64,000 nt of DNA from DATHAP01 sp963762865 (GTDB lineage Bacteria > Actinomycetota > Actinomycetes > JACCUZ01), in contig CAVXNC010000006.1 in the NCBI GenBank assembly GCA_963762865.1, forward strand, positions 62,001-126,000, read 5' to 3'. Position numbers and translations under genes: made by a program. Every line of letters begins with the position of its first letter. Positions within the stretch are counted from its first letter, which is position 1. Under the pieces are notes generated by a model that saw only the letters and a program-made list of their open reading frames with translations, searched no databases and was not told the DNA's origin. Shown one piece after another: positions 26,197 through 33,745 of this stretch.

Positions 26197-26526
26197 ATGT
26201 CTCGACTCACCACCAAGCTCCTGTACGCCGCACTCCTGGGCCAACTGGTCGCCCAGCTCGGTTGGATCGACCCGCTGTTCATCCCACTGGTCCTGGCCGG
26301 TCCGCTACTGACCGGAGCGATCCTCGCCTCGCGGCGCGTCAGCTACGCGTGGGTGGCGGTCCTCTGGGCGAGCACCGGGGTCGGCATGGCGTGGTCGGAC
26401 TGGGTGGTCAACCAGTCGGACGTCGTGTTCCACCTGGCGCTCGCCGTGCTCATGCCGCTGCTGGCGGGCATCGGATGGGGAGTCGTTCGGCTGACCCGCC
26501 GCCGACAGGCGGTGCCTGCGGCCTGA
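26197..26526 (+). CDS. Small membrane protein divergent from the LuxR regulator
   Basis: 109 residues with three or four membrane helices (LLYAALLGQLVAQLGWIDPLFIPLVLAGPLLTG and VVFHLALAVLMPLLAGIGWGVV). GGAGG lies five bases before the ATG. No transporter motif recognised. Its head-to-head arrangement with the membrane regulator suggests the two form a sensing or resistance pair carried by the element. Confidence 0.75.
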   Translation: MSRLTTKLLYAALLGQLVAQLGWIDPLFIPLVLAGPLLTGAILASRRVSYAWVAVLWASTGVGMAWSDWVVNQSDVVFHLALAVLMPLLAGIGWGVVRLTRRRQAVPAA

Positions 26527-26877
26527 TGGCGGTCGTCGCGACGTGGCGGAACCTGCTCGGCTCCGCGTAGCTGGGCTCATGGGCCAAGGCGGTAACCACG
26601 TCGTCGCCGTCCGCGACCCCGCCAGACGTCTGCGAGCCCCGGCGGCCTCGGCACCCGACGCCACACGGTGGCGCAGACCCGCGTCATTGCGCCGCGACTG
26701 CCGTCTCCGCCAATGTCCGGATCTGCCCGATGAGAGCGCTCGGTATGTGCCGCTACCGTCGCGGCTCGCGACGCCCCCACGCCTGAGTCGGGCCGGGCTG
26801 GACTGCCCTCGGCCTCGCCCTCATCGCCTGGTCGATTTCTGCTGCTCGTCGACCTGCTCCGGCGATGAAGGCCCCGG
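26527..26877. other. Intergenic stretch without a gene
   Basis: No supported coding frame. It holds copy B of the 77-bp imperfect repeat. Confidence 0.55.
26760..26836. repeat. Intra-element imperfect direct repeat, copy B
   Basis: Matches 24256-24332. The strongest blocks are GACGCCCCCA near the left end and CTCATCGC with TGGTCGA near the right. Confidence 0.55.
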
Positions 26878-27081
26878 TCAGTCGCCGCGGGAGGCGGCGA
26901 GGAACTCGTGCAGCGCGTCGCACTGCTCGCGGTCGAGGACCTCCAGCAGGTCGAGTTCATGCGGCTCCGGGGCGCCGGCGAGGGCGCCGCGTCGGATCAT
27001 CGCGTCGGCCGCGTCAAGGTAGGCGACCAGCGCCTGCTCCCACGCACCGAGGGCAGTTGCCCTTCGCGCATCGTCAGGCAT
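26878..27081 (-). CDS. Hypothetical 67-residue protein
   Basis: Acidic helical protein (ALGAWEQALVAYLDAADAMIRRGAL, then LLEVLDREQCDALHEFLAA). No family recognised. The amphipathic helices look like real protein rather than a shadow frame, and the frame is isolated. Confidence 0.5.
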   Translation of the reverse strand: MPDDARRATALGAWEQALVAYLDAADAMIRRGALAGAPEPHELDLLEVLDREQCDALHEFLAASRGD

Positions 27082-27276
27082 GCCTCCCGTTGTACCGGGC
27101 GCGCGGCGCTCTGCGCACCAGGGTCAGCTCGGCCCGCCCGGCGCCTGGTCCTCGCCCTGCCGCACGGCCCGCGCACCACGAGCCTCGCGCTGCTCGGGCC
27201 GGGGGCGGAACGGCAGCTCGCGTCAGCGTCTGGACCGGTCGGCGGTCATCCCTTCCACCGATGCCCAAGGACCGTT

Positions 27277-27552
27277 ATGGGTGGCAGCGTGGATGGTGTG
27301 TGGCGGATCGCGTCGGAGCTCCTGAGGGCAGTTCCGCCGCAGCGCGATCCCGAGGTGGGCGGTCACCTGAGTGACGTCCGACACCAGCCCGCCGGGGTCC
27401 GGCACGCGGTGGCCGAGGGGGAGGCCGTGACGGAGTGCGGGATCCCGGTGTCCGTCCTGGCCGTGTGGGAGATGGCGTGGCCAGGGGACCGTGGCGCGGT
27501 CGTCTGCACCGAGTGCGCCGTCGAGGTCCTGCGCGCGACCGAGGCCGAGTGA
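27277..27552 (+). CDS. Hypothetical protein with a C-terminal Cys cluster
   Basis: 91 residues. The second half, HAVAEGEAVTECGIPVSVLAVWEM then VVCTECAVEVLRA, has three Cys in a spacing like that of small actinophage and actinobacterial proteins with a treble-clef-like fold. The start is uncertain; GTG 27289 is also possible. No function can be given. Confidence 0.5.
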   Translation: MGGSVDGVWRIASELLRAVPPQRDPEVGGHLSDVRHQPAGVRHAVAEGEAVTECGIPVSVLAVWEMAWPGDRGAVVCTECAVEVLRATEAE

Positions 27553-27757
27553 TCCCGCCGGTCTGATCCCGCGTTGGTCCGCCACTGCCAGGCTGGGGGT
27601 AGGCCGGACGCCATCGGGGCGGCCGGCTTCTCGGTACCTGGCAGCGGCGGGCCACCGCCTTTCGATGCTGCCCTCGGATGTGATTCGCCAGCGTCGCATC
27701 GGCGCATGTTCGACCGGACGTCGCAGCGCGGCGACCGCTTCGGGCTAGTTCTCGCGT

Positions 27758-27940
27758 TCACTGCTGAGCGCTCGGGCACTGCTCAGCCCAGACCACCCGC
27801 TGGAACTGGTAGCCGGCGGCCACCGAGTAGCGCACACCGCACCGCCAGCCGCCGGTCTCCCGGTCACGGTGCTGCCCGCGGAGCCGAGCCACGTACCAAC
27901 GGCCGTCATCGTGCAGGACCTCGACTGCGGGGGTGGGCAT
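27758..27940 (-). CDS. Small conserved actinobacterial protein
   Basis: 60 residues: VEVLHDDGRWYVARLRGQHRD, then WRCGVRYSVAAGYQFQRVVWAEQ. The Trp-rich beta pattern is shared by many short actinobacterial proteins often found in mobile regions. GGAAGG stands eight bases before the ATG at 27940. Function unknown. Confidence 0.65.
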   Translation of the reverse strand: MPTPAVEVLHDDGRWYVARLRGQHRDRETGGWRCGVRYSVAAGYQFQRVVWAEQCPSAQQ

Positions 27941-28029
27941 CGGGTCGGCCTTCCGTCCGTTGGCTCGACCCTCGGAGCTCATCATGTCGCAAGCAGCGGC
28001 GCCCGCGCTCCCCGCTCAAGAGGAATGGG

Positions 28030-28075
28030 GCTAGCGCCCCCGGTTTGTATCAGGGGGTTCGCCGGGGGCGCTAGC
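28030..28075. repeat. 14-bp inverted repeat upstream of the recombinase
   Basis: GCTAGCGCCCCCGG (28030-28043) and CCGGGGGCGCTAGC (28062-28075) pair exactly across 18 bases. It lies between the small gene at 27758-27940 and the recombinase and could be a terminator or a regulatory site for the recombinase. Confidence 0.6.
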
Positions 28076-28220
28076 ACCTCCCACGATGCGGGGCGAGAGC
28101 CGACGGGACAGGTAACAGGCGTCACCGGATGCACGACGAAGTGTCATCAGGTCCGATGGACGTGGCCGGTCGCCCGGGACTTTGGTCCCGCCAGCCCGAT
28201 GACAGATCGCGTGCTGTGCG

Positions 28221-28904
28221 ATGACCGCCGGTACCTGTCGCGGCGACCCCGTCCTGCGGTGCTCGGCGACCCGCGCCCGGGTGAAGCTCCCGTCCCGACC
28301 CACCGTCGAGGTCAAGCCGCCCACCCCAGCAGAGGTCGCGGCCCTCGCCGATGGCGTCGCACCTCGACAGCGGAGTCTGATTGTCCTGCTCGCCGGCACC
28401 GGGCTGCGGATCTCCGAGGCGCTGGGGCTTCAGGTGGGGGACGTCGACTTCCTGCGCGGGTCGCTCCGAGTTGAGCGCCAGCGGGACAGCCGGGCCGAGG
28501 GCTTCATCCCGCCCAAGACCCGGAGCAGCGCCCGCACCGTGCCCCTCGGTCGGGTCGTTGTCGACGAGCTGGCTGCGCACCTCGCGGCATACGGGCCCGC
28601 GCCGGACGGGTCGATCTTCACCGACGAGTCGGGACGGCCGCTGACCTACACGGCTTGGAAGTCGGTGTGGCGGGCCGCGGGGACGACGTACAAGACGCAC
28701 GATCTCCGCCACTACGCCGCGAGCGCCCTGATCGCCGGGGGAGCGTCGGTGAAGCAGGTCCAGATGATCCTCGGCCACGCGAGCGCCGCGGTGACTCTTG
28801 GTGTCTATGCGCACCTCTGGCCCGGCGACGACGATCGCGCCCGCGGCATCCTCAACGCCGCTCTTGCGGACTGTGTGCGGACCGAAAGGGCGGCCGGCGA
28901 ATGA
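28221..28904 (+). CDS. int: Tyrosine recombinase (integrase), N-terminally short
   Basis: Catalytic domain of a phage-type tyrosine integrase: GTGLRISEALGLQVGDVDFLRG (Arg I), PPKTRSSARTVPL (Lys region), THDLRHYAASALIAGGAS (His-x-x-Arg), ILGHASAAVTLGVYAH (His and nucleophile Tyr). All catalytic residues are present. At 227 residues it lacks the arm-binding and most of the core-binding domains of the usual 350-400-residue enzymes; I see no such sequence upstream in this frame. The gene ends 20 bp before the right attachment site, the standard arrangement. It may be decayed or use another partner for arm binding. Confidence 0.9.
   Translation: MTAGTCRGDPVLRCSATRARVKLPSRPTVEVKPPTPAEVAALADGVAPRQRSLIVLLAGTGLRISEALGLQVGDVDFLRGSLRVERQRDSRAEGFIPPKTRSSARTVPLGRVVVDELAAHLAAYGPAPDGSIFTDESGRPLTYTAWKSVWRAAGTTYKTHDLRHYAASALIAGGASVKQVQMILGHASAAVTLGVYAHLWPGDDDRARGILNAALADCVRTERAAGE
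28865..28882. repeat. Arm-type recombinase sites, right end
   Basis: TGCGGAC at 28865-28871 and again at 28876-28882, an 11-bp step that copies the left-end pattern. These lie in the last codons of the integrase and 41 bp from the core repeat. Confidence 0.55.
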
Positions 28905-28921
28905 ACGCGCAGGTCAGCGGC

Positions 28922-30328
28922 CTAGGACGCCTTCGACACCGACGACATGTTGAAGTCCCCGACCCTCCAGGTGGGCATCGCCGTCCGCGTGAAGTAGTCG
29001 CCGAACTCCCGGGCAAGGGTCCGCTCGGTCAGCCCGACCTCGGCCAGCCGGCCGAGCAGGTCGACCGGGCTCTCGTTGAAGCGGAAGTTGTTGACCTCGG
29101 CCACGACCTCGCCGCCCTCGACCAGGTAGACGCCGTCTCGCGTCAGCCCGGTCAGCAGCAGGTTCTGCGGCTCGACCTCCCGGACGTACCAGAGGCAGGT
29201 GAGCAGCAGTCCTCGCGACGTGTCGGCGACCATCTCGTCGAGGCCGCGCGTTGCGTCGCCGGAGGACATCAGCAGGTTGTCGACGCCGGGTGTGAAGGGC
29301 AGCCCGGTCATGTCGGCGGACTGGCGGGTCTGGATCAGCGCCTTCAGCTCGCCGTCGGCCAGCCAGTCGGTCGACGAGATCGGCAGGCCGTTGTCGAAGA
29401 CCGACTGCGAGGCCGCGGAGGACGCGGCGAAGACGACCGGGTCGCACTCGATGCCCGGGGCCTGCGGGTCGCTCCAGATCCGCAGTGGAGCGTCCGCGAG
29501 CTGCTCCCCGACCCTCGTGCCGCCGCCCTGGCGGCTGAAGACGGTGCGGCCGTCGTCGGCCTCGCGCGCGACGGCGGTCCAGTAGAGGTAGACCAGCAGG
29601 TCGGCGACCGCGCTGGGCGGCAGCAGCGTCTCGTAGCGGCCGGCCTCGAGGTCCACCCGGCGCTCAGCCCACCCGAGCCGCCTGGCCAGCTCGGCGTCGA
29701 CCTGGGTCACGTCGATGTCGGAGAAGTCGCGCGTGCTCTGCCCGACCCACGACGACCGTGACCAGTCGCTCGTCTTCCCGGTGACCTCGATGCGACCGGT
29801 CGGCTGGGCGTGCCGCACCCGGACGCCGGTCGAGGTGCCCAGGTAGACGGTCGACATCTGGTGCTCCGCGAAGCCGAAGAGCTCCCGGCCCTCGGCGCGC
29901 GCCCGGCCGAAGACCTCGCCGAGCGACTGGGCCATCGTCGCGAAGACCCCGATCGACGTCTCCGCGGGCGCCTCGTCCCATCCCCGGCCGGACAGCGGCA
30001 CGTCGGAGGGGGTCGCGAGCGGCCGGGCGTCCTCGGCGGGTCGTCCCTCCCGGGCTGCCTTCTCCGCGGACCTGACCAGTGCCTCGACGTCGTCGAGGGA
30101 CACGTTGCTGCGCCCGACGACCCCGGTGGCGGTGCCCTCGGTGCCACCGACGGTGGCGATGACGGTGAGCTGCCGGCCGCGCATGACGCCGTTGGTGGTC
30201 AAGGTGTTGGCGGCCCAGCGCAGGTTCGCGTCGCTGGTCTCCTGCGCTATCACCACACAGCCGTCGGTGTCGGACAGCGAGAGCGCGCGCTCGACGACCT
30301 CCTGGGCCGCCACGTCCGTCGTCGTCAT
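28922..30328 (-). CDS. tldE: TldE/PmbA-family metalloprotease partner
   Basis: 468-residue partner of TldD; together they form a zinc protease that degrades unfolded peptides and matures some ribosomal peptides. Family features include SRGLLLTCLWYVREVEPQNLLLTGLTRDGVYLVEGGEV and NNFRFNESPVDLLG near the C-terminus. The ATG overlaps the tldD stop (ATGA). The last 11 residues lie in the duplicated attachment site, so the integrated element leaves the protein sequence unchanged. Confidence 0.92.
   Translation of the reverse strand: MTTTDVAAQEVVERALSLSDTDGCVVIAQETSDANLRWAANTLTTNGVMRGRQLTVIATVGGTEGTATGVVGRSNVSLDDVEALVRSAEKAAREGRPAEDARPLATPSDVPLSGRGWDEAPAETSIGVFATMAQSLGEVFGRARAEGRELFGFAEHQMSTVYLGTSTGVRVRHAQPTGRIEVTGKTSDWSRSSWVGQSTRDFSDIDVTQVDAELARRLGWAERRVDLEAGRYETLLPPSAVADLLVYLYWTAVAREADDGRTVFSRQGGGTRVGEQLADAPLRIWSDPQAPGIECDPVVFAASSAASQSVFDNGLPISSTDWLADGELKALIQTRQSADMTGLPFTPGVDNLLMSSGDATRGLDEMVADTSRGLLLTCLWYVREVEPQNLLLTGLTRDGVYLVEGGEVVAEVNNFRFNESPVDLLGRLAEVGLTERTLAREFGDYFTRTAMPTWRVGDFNMSSVSKAS
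28924..28957. repeat. Right attachment site (34-bp direct repeat)
   Basis: Identical to 23069-23102 and forms the last codons of tldE. Here the stop codon is TAG (minus strand, 28924-28922), while the left copy is followed by TGA, so the element supplied the present stop. Confidence 0.88.
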
Positions 30329-31830
30329 CGCCCTGCCTCCGACTGGGTGTTGAGGATCCGTACGCCGCGGAACAGCGTCGACGGACAACCGTGGCTGACG
30401 GCGGCCACCTGTCCGGGCTGGCCCTTGCCGCAGTTGAAGGCTCCCCCGAGGACGTAGGTCTGCGGCCCGCCGACAGCCTCCATCGACCCCCAGAAGTCGG
30501 TGGTCGTGGCCTGGTAGGCGACGTCGCGAAGCTGGCCGGCGAGCTTGCCGTTCTCGATCCGGAAGAACCGCTGCCCGGTGAACTGGAAGTTGTAGCGCTG
30601 CATGTCGATCGACCAGCTCTTGTCGCCGACGATGTAGATGCCGCGGTCGACCCGGGAGATCAGCTCCTCGGTCGACGGACCGCCTTCGGCCGGCTGCAGG
30701 GACACGTTGGCCATCCGCTGCATCGGCACGTGGCCGGGGGAGTCGGCGAACGCGCACCCGTTGGACCGGCCGAGCTCCTTGCGGTGGGCCATCGCACGGT
30801 CGAGCTGGTAGCCGACCAGGACGCCGTCCTTGACGATGTCCCACTGCTGGCCGGCCACGCCCTCGTCGTCGTAGCCGATCGAGGCCAGCCCGTGCTCGGC
30901 GATGCGGTCACCGGTGACGTTCATGACGGGCGAGCCGTACTTCAGCGACCCGAGCTGGTCGAAGGTCGCGAAGGAGGTGCCCGCGTAGTTGGCCTCGTAG
31001 CCCAGCGCCCGGTCCAGCTCGGTCGCGTGGCCGATCGACTCGTGGATGGTGAGGAAGAGGTTCGACGGGTCGATCACCAGGTCGTAGGTGCCTGCCTCGA
31101 CCGACGGCGCCCGCAGCTTCTCGGCGAGGTGGTCGGACAGCTCCTCGATCTCGGTGGCCCAGTCGTACGTCCCGGTGACGTGCTCCCAGCCGCGGCCCAC
31201 CGGCGGGGCCAGGGTCCGCATGGTGTCGAAGCGGCCGGACTCCTTGTCGACGCCGACGGCCTCCAGCTGGACGTTGACGCGCATCCGCTGCTGGGTGGTC
31301 GTGGTGCCGGCCAGGTCGGCGTAGAACTTGTTCTCCAGCACCATGTGCGCCGACGCCTCGGCATGGGCCACGACGTCGTAGGCCAGGAGCTGGGAGCTCC
31401 ACTCGGCGAGCAGCGACACCTTGTCGCTGTCGGGGACCGTGAAGGGGTCGATCTCGTAAGAGGACACCCAGGTGACGTCGCCGTGCGCCGGCTCCGGGGC
31501 GAGGACGACCCGCTCGGTCGACAGCGGCCGGCTCACCTTGGCGACCTCGACCGCTCGCTCGGCGAGCCGCTCGGCCGCCTCCGGGGTCAGCGCGACGTCG
31601 CTCGCGAAGCCCCACGTCCCGTCGTGCACGACCCGCACCGCGAGCCCGACGTCCTCACGGTCGCTGCTCCCGTCGAGCCGGGCGTCCCGGAGGCTGAGCC
31701 CCTGGTCGCGGATCCGTTCCACCCGCAGGTCCGCGTGCTCGGCTCCGAGCGCGCGAGCCCGGCTCAGGGCGGCGTCGGCCAGCCGACGGAGCGGCAGGTC
31801 GGTGAACGCAGCGTCGATCTCGGCGGGCAC
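30325..31830 (-). CDS. tldD: TldD metalloprotease subunit
   Basis: 501-residue catalytic subunit of TldD/E. The metal site is the HExxxH-type motif LTIHESIGHATELDRALGYEANYAGTSF; C-terminal GGAFNCGKGQPGQVAAVSHGCPS holds the Cys and His typical of TldD. Starts with GTG. Operon order tldD-tldE is the usual one. Confidence 0.94.
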   Translation of the reverse strand: MPAEIDAAFTDLPLRRLADAALSRARALGAEHADLRVERIRDQGLSLRDARLDGSSDREDVGLAVRVVHDGTWGFASDVALTPEAAERLAERAVEVAKVSRPLSTERVVLAPEPAHGDVTWVSSYEIDPFTVPDSDKVSLLAEWSSQLLAYDVVAHAEASAHMVLENKFYADLAGTTTTQQRMRVNVQLEAVGVDKESGRFDTMRTLAPPVGRGWEHVTGTYDWATEIEELSDHLAEKLRAPSVEAGTYDLVIDPSNLFLTIHESIGHATELDRALGYEANYAGTSFATFDQLGSLKYGSPVMNVTGDRIAEHGLASIGYDDEGVAGQQWDIVKDGVLVGYQLDRAMAHRKELGRSNGCAFADSPGHVPMQRMANVSLQPAEGGPSTEELISRVDRGIYIVGDKSWSIDMQRYNFQFTGQRFFRIENGKLAGQLRDVAYQATTTDFWGSMEAVGGPQTYVLGGAFNCGKGQPGQVAAVSHGCPSTLFRGVRILNTQSEAGR

Positions 31831-31886
31831 GTGGTCTCCCCGGGCTAGTGAGGGCGGTCAGTCGTCTGCTGGTCGGCGCCGTCCGG

Positions 31887-32855
31887 TCAGCCGGACGGCG
31901 AGTGGTCGGTGCAGTCGAGGGTGAGCTTGCCGGTCGTGCGGCGCGCACGGAGATCCTCGTGGGCGCGACGGGCCTCGGCCAGCGGATATCGGCCACCGTC
32001 GAGCACCCGGAGACGGCCGGCCGAGTGCAGGTCGAAGAGCTCCTCCAGGGCGGGTCGCAGCCCGCCCGGGAGCCGGAGGGCGTGCACCAGCCAGAAGCCG
32101 ACCACGGCCCGCGAGGTCGCCATCAGCAGCTGAGCCGGCACCGGCGTTGGCGGCGTGCGCGAGGCCATGCCGTACGTCGCCAGGCGGCCGAACGGGGCAA
32201 GTGCCGCCAGCGAGGCGTCGAAGACCTTGCCACCCACCATCTCGAGCACGACGTCGACAGGCTGCCCCGCGTTGGCGTCGACGAGCGCACCGGCGAGGTC
32301 GTCGACGTCGGGGTCGATGGCGACGTGCGCGCCGAGTTCCCTGGCCAGGTCGCGCTTCTCGGGGGTCGACGCCGTAGCGATGACCCGTGACGCGCCGAGC
32401 TCGCGGGCCAGCTGCACCGCGAGGGTCCCCACACCACCGGCCGCCGAGTGCACGACGACCGACTCGCCGGGCGTGAAGCGGGTGCTCGTGCGCAGCAGGT
32501 GCCAGGCCGTGGTGCCCTGGACCAGGAGCGCGAGCGCGGTCGTGTCGTCGACGCCCTCCGGGACCGGGAAGGTGGTGGCGGGATGGGCGACCGCCTCCTC
32601 GGCGTAGCCGCCCTTGCCGAGGAGCGACACGACCCGCCGCCCGTCGTCGGTGCGGCCGACCACCTCCGCGCCTGGGACAAATGGGACGTGCTGGGGCGCG
32701 AGGTAGTCGTCTGCCGTCTGGTGGGTGTCGGCGTAGTTGATCCCCGCGGTCGACACCTCGACGCGGAGCTGGTCGCCGCTGGGGGTGGGACCAGGCAGGT
32801 CGACGAGCTCGAGGACCTCCGGACCCCCGAAGCGCCTGACCTGGATCGCACGCAT
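31887..32855 (-). CDS. NADPH:quinone reductase-like MDR oxidoreductase
   Basis: 322-residue zinc-free medium-chain dehydrogenase: MRAIQVRRFGGPEVLEL, GINYADTHQTADDY, PGAEVVGRT and the NADPH fold VVVHSAAGGVGTLAVQLARELGASRVIAT. It reduces quinones or enones with NADPH. The start at 32855 is supported by a TAGGGT box seven bases ahead. Divergent from fabG. Confidence 0.92.
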   Translation of the reverse strand: MRAIQVRRFGGPEVLELVDLPGPTPSGDQLRVEVSTAGINYADTHQTADDYLAPQHVPFVPGAEVVGRTDDGRRVVSLLGKGGYAEEAVAHPATTFPVPEGVDDTTALALLVQGTTAWHLLRTSTRFTPGESVVVHSAAGGVGTLAVQLARELGASRVIATASTPEKRDLARELGAHVAIDPDVDDLAGALVDANAGQPVDVVLEMVGGKVFDASLAALAPFGRLATYGMASRTPPTPVPAQLLMATSRAVVGFWLVHALRLPGGLRPALEELFDLHSAGRLRVLDGGRYPLAEARRAHEDLRARRTTGKLTLDCTDHSPSG

Positions 32856-32862
32856 CGGCTTG

Positions 32863-32868
32863 ACCCTA
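32863..32868 (-). promoter_or_regulatory. Leaderless -10 box TAGGGT
   Basis: TAGGGT on the minus strand, seven bases before the quinone reductase ATG. Confidence 0.6.
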
Positions 32869-32917
32869 ACCAGTGCGGCGGATGACGCACGCTTTGGGTG
32901 AACCCACCGGTAGCCGA

Positions 32918-32923
32918 TAGCGT
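32918..32923 (+). promoter_or_regulatory. Leaderless -10 box TAGCGT
   Basis: TAGCGT lies seven bases before the fabG GTG, which makes this 75-bp gap a divergent pair of leaderless promoters. Confidence 0.55.
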
Positions 32924-32930
32924 CCCCGCC

Positions 32931-33674
32931 GTGACCGAGGAGACTCCAGCGCAGGCATCGGAGGCGCCCGAGGGCCGCAGCGTCCTGGTGACCGGCGGCA
33001 ACCGGGGCATCGGCCTGGCGATCGCCCGGGCCTTTGCCGGGGACGGCGACCGGGTGGCTGTGACCTACCGGTCCGGGGAGCCGCCCGAGGGACTCCTCGG
33101 GGTCCGGTGCGACGTCACCGACTCCGGTTCCGTGGACTCGGCGTTCACCGAGGTGGAGGAGAAACAGGGTCCGGTCGAGGTGCTGGTGGCCAACGCCGGG
33201 ATCACCCGGGACCAGCTCATGATGCGCATGTCCGAGGAGGACTTCGCGGCTGTCGTCGACACGAACCTCACCGGGTCGTGGCGGGTGGCCAAGCGGGCCT
33301 CGAAGGGGATGCTCCGCCTGCGCCGCGGGCGGGTCGTCTTCATCTCCTCGGTCGTCGGCCTGCTCGGGTCGGCCGGGCAGAGCAACTACGCAGCGTCCAA
33401 GGCCGGCCTGGTCGGTCTCGCGCGCTCGCTGGCGAGGGAGCTCGGCTCGCGGGGCATCACCTACAACGTGGTCGCGCCCGGCTTCGTCGAGACCGAGATG
33501 ACCGCGGTCCTCTCGGACGAGCTCCAGGCGACCTACAAGTCCCAGATCCCGCTCGGCCGGTTCTGCTCCGTCGACGAGGTGGCCCGCGTCGTGCGGTTCG
33601 TGGCGAGCGACGACGCGGCGTACATCACGGGCGCGGTGCTGCCGGTCGACGGTGGCCTCGGGATGGGTCACTGA
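32931..33674 (+). CDS. fabG: 3-oxoacyl-ACP reductase FabG (MabA-like)
   Basis: 247-residue SDR that reduces 3-oxoacyl-ACP with NADPH in type II fatty-acid synthesis. Cofactor motif VTGGNRGIGLAIA, NAG motif VLVANAGITRD, catalytic Ser in FISSVVGLLGSAGQ and Tyr/Lys in SNYAASKAGLVGLAR, with IPVDGG-type end VLPVDGGLGMGH. The direct neighbour fabI makes this the mabA-inhA arrangement known in mycobacteria. GTG start follows the leaderless promoter. Confidence 0.95.
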   Translation: MTEETPAQASEAPEGRSVLVTGGNRGIGLAIARAFAGDGDRVAVTYRSGEPPEGLLGVRCDVTDSGSVDSAFTEVEEKQGPVEVLVANAGITRDQLMMRMSEEDFAAVVDTNLTGSWRVAKRASKGMLRLRRGRVVFISSVVGLLGSAGQSNYAASKAGLVGLARSLARELGSRGITYNVVAPGFVETEMTAVLSDELQATYKSQIPLGRFCSVDEVARVVRFVASDDAAYITGAVLPVDGGLGMGH

Positions 33675-33745
33675 TGGACCGCTGACAGGTCAGGTGACAC
33701 CCCGCAGTCACCGACAGCACGGCGACGAAGGACGAGGAGGACGGC

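Larger units (their letters stand above)
23069..28957. mobile_element. Integrated genetic element at the 3' end of tldE
   Basis: A stretch of about 5.9 kb bounded by a perfect 34-bp direct repeat (23069-23102 and 28924-28957). The right copy is the 3' end of tldE; the left copy carries the same last codons on the minus strand and belongs to the original chromosome. A tyrosine recombinase gene ends 20 bp from the right repeat. Inside are a DUF5677-like protein, a small zinc-type protein, a membrane LuxR regulator with a divergent membrane protein, several small proteins, imperfect repeats and hairpins. No replication, capsid or transfer genes are visible, so it is a small non-autonomous or decayed element. 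Confidence 0.85.

Noticed and set aside
22040..28980. CRISPR array
   Set aside because: The repeats here are only two copies each, imperfect and far apart; no regular spacers.
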